Assembly (NCBI RefSeq): GCF_014251795.1
Contig: NZ_CP059201.1
Coordinates: forward strand, 558,001 to 622,000
Length of the DNA stretch: 64,000 nucleotides
Origin: Blattabacterium cuenoti
GTDB taxonomy: Bacteria; Bacteroidota; Bacteroidia; Flavobacteriales; Blattabacteriaceae
Direction: 5' to 3'
Shown in pieces: positions 59,749 through 64,000 of the stretch. Both the position numbers and the translations under genes were made by a program. Position 1 is the first letter of the stretch. Every line of letters begins with the position of its first letter. The notes beneath the pieces are model-generated. The model saw only the letters and a program-made list of their open reading frames with translations. It was not told the origin of the DNA and made no database searches.

Positions 59749-61191
59749 TTATCCTACAGATCCTTCTAAAGAAATTTCCAAAAGTTTTTTTGCTTCCACT
59801 GCAAATTCCATAGGAAGTTTTTTTAATATTTCATGACTAAAGCCATGTACAATTATAGAAATTGCTTTTTCTGTATTTATTCCTCTTTGATTACAATAAA
59901 AAATCTGATCTTCTCCTATTTTTGAAGTTGTTGCTTCATGTTCAACTTTTGAATTAGAATTATACACATGAATATATGGAAAAGTATGAGCTCCACATTG
60001 ATTTCCAATTAATAAAGAATCACATTGAGAAAAATTTCTAGAATGAATTGCTTGAGAAGCTATCTTAACTAATCCTCTATAATTATTTTGAGCTTTCCCA
60101 GCAGATATCCCTTTTGATATAATAACACTCTTAGTATGTTTTCCTATATGTATCATTTTAGTTCCCGTATCTGCTTGTTGAAAATTTTTTGTTAAAGCTA
60201 AAGAATAAAATTTTCCTATAGAGAAATCTCCTTTCAGAATGCAAGATGGATATTTCCAGGTAATTGAAGAACCTGTTTCAACTTGTATCCAAGATATTTT
60301 TGCTTCTTTTTCACATAAACCACGTTTTGTTACAAAATTAAAAACACCTCCTATACCCTTTTTATTTCCAGGAAACCAATTTTGAACCGTAGAATATTTA
60401 ATTTCAGCTTTTTCTAAAGCTATAATTTCGACTACAGCTGCATGTAATTGATTTTCTTTTCTTTGTGGAGCTGTGCATCCTTCTAAATAACTAACATAGG
60501 AATCTCGATCAGCGATAATTAAAGTCCTTTCAAATTGTCCTGTATTATTTTCATTAATACGAAAATATGTGGATAATTCCATGGGACAACGAACCCCTTT
60601 TGGAATATAACAAAAAGAACCATCTGAAAAAACAGCTGAATTTAGAGCTGCATAAAAATTATCTTTTTTTGATACAACTGAACCTAAATATTTTTTGACA
60701 ATATCTGGATATTTTTTTAAAGCATCGTTGATAGAACAAAATATAATCCCTTTATCTTTTAATTTTTTCTGAAATGTAGTAACTAAAGAAACAGAATCTA
60801 GCACTATATCTGTTGCTATACCTGAAAAAATTTTTCTTTCTTCTATAGGTATTCCTAATTTATTGAACGTTTCTATTAATTCTGGGTCTACTTCTTCCAA
60901 ATTATTTAAATCTATTTTTTTTTTTGGAGCAGAATAATAACTTATTTTTTGAAAATCTGGAACCTGATATTTGATATTTGCCCATTTTGGGGTTTCCATT
61001 TTTTTCCATATATAAAAAGATTCCAACCTCCAATCTAGCATCCATTTAGGTTCTTTTTTTTTTTCTGTTATCTTACGAATAACGTCTTCATTCAAACCAA
61101 TTGGAATTTTATCTGATTCTATTGGAGTATAAAATCCGTATTTATATTCAGAATTTGTAAAATTTTCCAGTATTTTATTATTTTTTTTCAT
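59749..61191 (-). CDS. sufB: Fe-S assembly scaffold protein SufB
   Basis: Core scaffold on which the cluster is built. The ATG at 61191 gives 480 residues; its T is shared with the sufA stop (TAATG), suggesting coupling. [41 protein letters not shown] and [20 protein letters not shown] are SufB signatures. Length is normal. Confidence 0.95.
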   Translation of the reverse strand: MKKNNKILENFTNSEYKYGFYTPIESDKIPIGLNEDVIRKITEKKKEPKWMLDWRLESFYIWKKMETPKWANIKYQVPDFQKISYYSAPKKKIDLNNLEEVDPELIETFNKLGIPIEERKIFSGIATDIVLDSVSLVTTFQKKLKDKGIIFCSINDALKKYPDIVKKYLGSVVSKKDNFYAALNSAVFSDGSFCYIPKGVRCPMELSTYFRINENNTGQFERTLIIADRDSYVSYLEGCTAPQRKENQLHAAVVEIIALEKAEIKYSTVQNWFPGNKKGIGGVFNFVTKRGLCEKEAKISWIQVETGSSITWKYPSCILKGDFSIGKFYSLALTKNFQQADTGTKMIHIGKHTKSVIISKGISAGKAQNNYRGLVKIASQAIHSRNFSQCDSLLIGNQCGAHTFPYIHVYNSNSKVEHEATTSKIGEDQIFYCNQRGINTEKAISIIVHGFSHEILKKLPMEFAVEAKKLLEISLEGSVG

Positions 61192-61520
61192 TATGATGAA
61201 AAACTTTTTCCGCATCCACAAGTGTGTTTCGCTTTAGGATTATTAAAATAAAATCCTTTTCCATTTAATCCATCTGAATATTCTAATGTTGTTCCTTCTA
61301 AATAAGGAATACTATTTTGATCTATAAGTATTTTCATTTCTTTCTGTTGAAAAAGACGATCTCCTTCTTGTTTTTTTTTATCGAAAGTTAATTCATAAGA
61401 CATTCCTGAACAACCTCCAGTTTTAACTCCAAATCTCACGAAAGAAACATTATGAGAAAGTCCTTCTTTTTTCATGAGAGAAATTAACTTATTTTTAGCT
61501 TTTTCAGATATAAAAATCAT
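61191..61520 (-). CDS. sufA: A-type Fe-S carrier protein
   Basis: HesB/IscA-family carrier that accepts and delivers clusters. The ATG at 61520 gives 109 residues ([16 protein letters not shown]); a GTG at 61529 is possible. The three cluster Cys are present in [10 protein letters not shown] and CGCGKSF. First gene of the suf run; it could equally be named iscA or erpA, and the symbol rests on context. Confidence 0.88.
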   Translation of the reverse strand: MIFISEKAKNKLISLMKKEGLSHNVSFVRFGVKTGGCSGMSYELTFDKKKQEGDRLFQQKEMKILIDQNSIPYLEGTTLEYSDGLNGKGFYFNNPKAKHTCGCGKSFSS

Positions 61521-61569
61521 AATATTCACAATTTTTTAATTACACAATAAAGATAGTTTTTTTACATAA

Positions 61570-62100
61570 TTAATTGTTCAATTTAAAAAAACAAGCAATT
61601 TTTGTTATTCCTTCTTTTATTCCCCATTCATTAGACATTCCAGCATTAATCTCTAAAATGTATTTTATATTTATAGTTGAAGGAAAGTTTATTATTTCTA
61701 TATCTTTCATAGGACTCACGTATTTATCCAAATAAATAACAGTATCAAATTGATTGATATATACAAAATCTAAAGGAATTCGAACATCTTTCATATTTAT
61801 TTTTTTATATTCCTCTTTATTTTTTAATAAAAACAACATTCCTCTGTTTTTTTTTAAAATAGATCTATACTTCAATCCATTTCTTCTATCTGTATCTCGA
61901 TGTGCCAATTCCACATCTATTTTTTTTATGATATAATTATTATTTGTAAAATACAATTCTCCATCTTTAATAAATTTTATCTCTAATAAATTTCCAATAT
62001 CTAAAAAAAGATCAGAATCGTAAGGAATTCTCTCAGAAGAATTTATGAAAAAACACATAATTATTATTATCAAATAAAAAAAAACGTTAATTTTTTTCAT
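61570..62100 (-). CDS. DUF192 family exported protein
   Basis: A 176-residue protein with an N-terminal hydrophobic segment (KINVFFYLIIIIMCFFINSS) that is a signal peptide or anchor, then the DUF192 domain. The domain shows DVELAHRDTDRRNGLKYRS, GMLFLL, PLDFVYI and LEINAGMSNEWGI. The function of DUF192 proteins is unknown. Its start overlaps the lgt stop by 4 bases. Confidence 0.82.
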   Translation of the reverse strand: MKKINVFFYLIIIIMCFFINSSERIPYDSDLFLDIGNLLEIKFIKDGELYFTNNNYIIKKIDVELAHRDTDRRNGLKYRSILKKNRGMLFLLKNKEEYKKINMKDVRIPLDFVYINQFDTVIYLDKYVSPMKDIEIINFPSTINIKYILEINAGMSNEWGIKEGITKIACFFKLNN

Positions 62101-62987
62101 AAAAAGAAAAAATATTTTCTAATTTTTGACAAATTAAAAAGTAAAAATCCAAAAATAATAAAAGGTATACTCAACCATTGTCCTGTATTCAGAGATAAAA
62201 AATTAATAACTTCTTCTCCTTGTGGTTCTTTTATAAATTCTATTAAAAAACGTACAGACCATAGTAAAATAAAAAAAATTCCAGATAAGAATCCATCATA
62301 TTCATACTTTTTTCTTCGATTTTCATATAAATACCAAATCAATAAAAAAATTGATAAATAACCAATAGATTCATAAATTTGTGCAGGATGCCTAGGAACA
62401 ATTTCACCATATTCTGTATCCATTTTTGAAAATTTGACCCCCCAAAGGAGTTGATCACTACATGGTTTTCCTACTATTTCAGAATTAAAAAAATTTCCGA
62501 TTCTAATAAAAACTGCAGATATTGATACAGGAATGCATAATCGATCACATAACCAAATAAAAGATTTTTTGTTTAGTATTTTCTTACTGTAAAAGAAACT
62601 AGATAAAATAATTCCTACAGTTGCTCCATGACTAGATAATCCTCTGTAACCAACAAATTCATAACCTTTTATAAATCCTAACAAAATATTATGTTTATTA
62701 TGTCTAATCGGAAGAAAAGCTTCAATCCAATGATCTGAAAAATATGATAAATCATAAAAAAAAATTTGACCGACCCTTGCTCCTAAAAAAGAACCAAAAA
62801 AAGTATAGACAAATAAAGAATCTAAATATTTTTTATGTACATTATCATTGTTATAAATATATTTCATAATATACCATCCTAATGAAAAAGAAATTATAAA
62901 CATTAGACTATAAATATGAATAGAAAAACCTTTCCATAAATTAAATTTGGAAACTGGATCCCAGTTAATATATTCTAATGTTTTCAT
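62097..62987 (-). CDS. lgt: Prolipoprotein diacylglyceryl transferase
   Basis: Inner-membrane enzyme attaching diacylglycerol to lipoprotein Cys. The 296-residue polytopic protein has about seven helices, the catalytic region FVGYRGLSSHGATVGII and the Lgt signature RIGNFFNSEIVGKP. It retains lipoprotein biogenesis along with the LolC/E permease. Confidence 0.94.
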   Translation of the reverse strand: MKTLEYINWDPVSKFNLWKGFSIHIYSLMFIISFSLGWYIMKYIYNNDNVHKKYLDSLFVYTFFGSFLGARVGQIFFYDLSYFSDHWIEAFLPIRHNKHNILLGFIKGYEFVGYRGLSSHGATVGIILSSFFYSKKILNKKSFIWLCDRLCIPVSISAVFIRIGNFFNSEIVGKPCSDQLLWGVKFSKMDTEYGEIVPRHPAQIYESIGYLSIFLLIWYLYENRRKKYEYDGFLSGIFFILLWSVRFLIEFIKEPQGEEVINFLSLNTGQWLSIPFIIFGFLLFNLSKIRKYFFFL

Positions 62988-62993
62988 TATATG

Positions 62994-63215
62994 TTATGAT
63001 TTTTTAGAATAATAGTCTGATGGGCCCCAAGGGTTACATTTGAAAATTCTTATCATACTTATAAAAATTGCTTTGAAAAGATTCCATTTTTTTAATGATG
63101 AAATCATATAACTTGAACAAGTTGGTATATATCTACAGTTATTCCCTATCCATGGAGATATACCTATTTGGTATAATCTTATAATTTTTATCAAAAATAT
63201 TTTTATAGTTTTCAT
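62994..63215 (-). CDS. yidD: Membrane protein insertion efficiency factor YidD
   Basis: A 73-residue protein from the ATG at 63215; a TTG at 63233 would add six residues. The DUF37/YidD pattern is clear: IRLYQIGISPWIGNNCRYIP followed by TCSSYM and KCNPWGPSDYY. It has an amphipathic N-terminal helix and assists YidC-dependent insertion. It is located between lgt and the aconitase gene. Confidence 0.92.
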   Translation of the reverse strand: MKTIKIFLIKIIRLYQIGISPWIGNNCRYIPTCSSYMISSLKKWNLFKAIFISMIRIFKCNPWGPSDYYSKKS

Positions 63216-63245
63216 AACTATTGTTTGTATCAATTTTAGTTTAGT

Positions 63246-64000
63246 TTAATGGTTTTTAATAAAATTTAAGGAAGATCCGGCTTTGAACCATTGAATTTGT
63301 CTCTTATTATAAGAATGACAAACTATAATTTTTTCTTGAAATTTATTTTTGTGAATTAATTCTACTTCTATATTTTCATTGTTATAACATATATTTTTTA
63401 TATAAAAATGAAATGAATCTTCTTCCTGTATTTTATAATAATCATCAGAATTTAAAAAAGTTAAAGCTAAAATTCCTTGTTTTTTTAAATTCGTTTCATG
63501 TATTCGAGAAAAAGATTTAACAAGAACAACACGTACTCCTAAAAAACGAGGTTCCATTGCTGCATGTTCTCTTGAAGAACCTTCTCCATAATTATCTTCT
63601 CCTACAATCAGGGTTTGTATGTTTTTTGAATTATAAAATTTAGCCACATTATAGATTGTTTCATAATTCCCTGTTATAATATTTTTTATTTTATTTTTTT
63701 CATTATTAAAGGCATTCACAGCTCCCATTAACAAATTTTCGGAAATCTTTTTAAGATTTCCTCTATATTTTAACCATGATCCAGCCATAGAAATATGATC
63801 GGTCGTACATTTTCCTTTAGTTTTTATTAAAAGTCTAATGTTCATAAAATGATTCCCATCCCATGGAAAAAATTTTGGTAAAATCTGTAATCGTTTAGAA
63901 TTTTTTTTTATAATAACGGATATATTTTCTTTTTTTGAAAATTTTTCATATCCTAATTTTTTCATATCAAAATTACTCGTAGGAGTTTCCATTGATTTAG
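63246..64000 (-). CDS. Aconitate hydratase, C-terminal part (gene runs off the window)
   Basis: Interconverts citrate and isocitrate. The visible 250 codons cover the swivel domain: KTKGKCTTDHISMAGSWLKY, GEDNYGEGSSREHAAMEPRF and the RIHETNLKKQGILALTF segment of the mitochondrial-type aconitase. The frame remains open to the right edge, so the in-frame ATG at 63992 is not the true start. The [4Fe-4S] ligands lie in the missing part. With sucD it indicates a retained TCA cycle. Confidence 0.9.
   Translation of the reverse strand, partial: KSMETPTSNFDMKKLGYEKFSKKENISVIIKKNSKRLQILPKFFPWDGNHFMNIRLLIKTKGKCTTDHISMAGSWLKYRGNLKKISENLLMGAVNAFNNEKNKIKNIITGNYETIYNVAKFYNSKNIQTLIVGEDNYGEGSSREHAAMEPRFLGVRVVLVKSFSRIHETNLKKQGILALTFLNSDDYYKIQEEDSFHFYIKNICYNNENIEVELIHKNKFQEKIIVCHSYNKRQIQWFKAGSSLNFIKNH

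Overview
This window is a compact, very A+T-rich stretch of a bacterial chromosome. Its gene set points to a reduced-genome flavobacterial (Bacteroidetes) insect endosymbiont, most likely Blattabacterium of cockroaches. Evidence seen here: Bacteroidetes-type families (a DUF2795 protein, a short AtpC beside AtpD, the arginine decarboxylase/agmatinase pair, a FabZ that looks detached from an LpxC-FabZ fusion), TAnnTTTG promoter boxes, no Shine-Dalgarno signals, nearly no intergenic space, and no phage, transposon, CRISPR or restriction system. The genus is inference; no rRNA or other diagnostic locus is in the window.

Layout. 0-5.6 kb: mevalonate kinase (partial, frameshifted), rluB, aroQ (frameshifted), then engB, an alpha/beta hydrolase, rnc, fabF and acpP on the minus strand. 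5.6-14.3 kb: pckA, ribE, pdxA, atpC-atpD, ribF and a long AddB/RecB-like nuclease (frameshifted). 14.3-18.6 kb: a complete leucine operon leuA-leuC-leuD-leuB on the minus strand. 18.7-25.5 kb: a Bacteroidetes hypothetical protein, a small membrane protein, tyrS, era, clpB. 25.6-32.1 kb: a tightly packed plus-strand run prfB-speA-speB-cmk-fabG-menD. 32.1-38.6 kb: a SanA/DUF218 protein, secA, a DUF2795 protein, fmt, an HU gene with a clear terminator, pdxH, a CAU tRNA. 38.6-50.2 kb: dnaN, pheT, glyS, trxB, a PD-(D/E)XK protein, gapA, lepA, tRNA-Arg(CCG), pth, sucD, efp (frameshifted), fabZ. 50.25-50.6 kb is the only stretch over 300 bp without a gene; it has several palindromes, DnaA-box-like sites and a possible lpxC remnant. 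50.6-64 kb: a small membrane protein, rpmH, an M14 peptidase, a CPBP protease, rnz, a LolC/E permease, rbfA, two tRNAs, rpmA-rplU, the suf operon, DUF192, lgt, yidD and the C-terminal part of an aconitase.

How it fits together. The genes cover information processing, central carbon metabolism (PEP carboxykinase, GAPDH, succinyl-CoA ligase, aconitase), Fe-S assembly, isoprenoid and menaquinone synthesis, cofactors (riboflavin/FAD, B6), and leucine supply to the host.

The most notable signal is not a new system but a pattern of decay and compaction. Four genes are split exactly at A/T homopolymers of 9-12 bases, while other genes keep in-frame runs of 12-13. PheT has lost its OB-fold tRNA-binding domain. 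The rpmA stop codon lies inside a tRNA gene. The SanA-like gene has no canonical start codon before its membrane anchor. Almost every convergent gene pair abuts or overlaps, and only one intrinsic terminator was found. I found no convincing previously undescribed molecular system.
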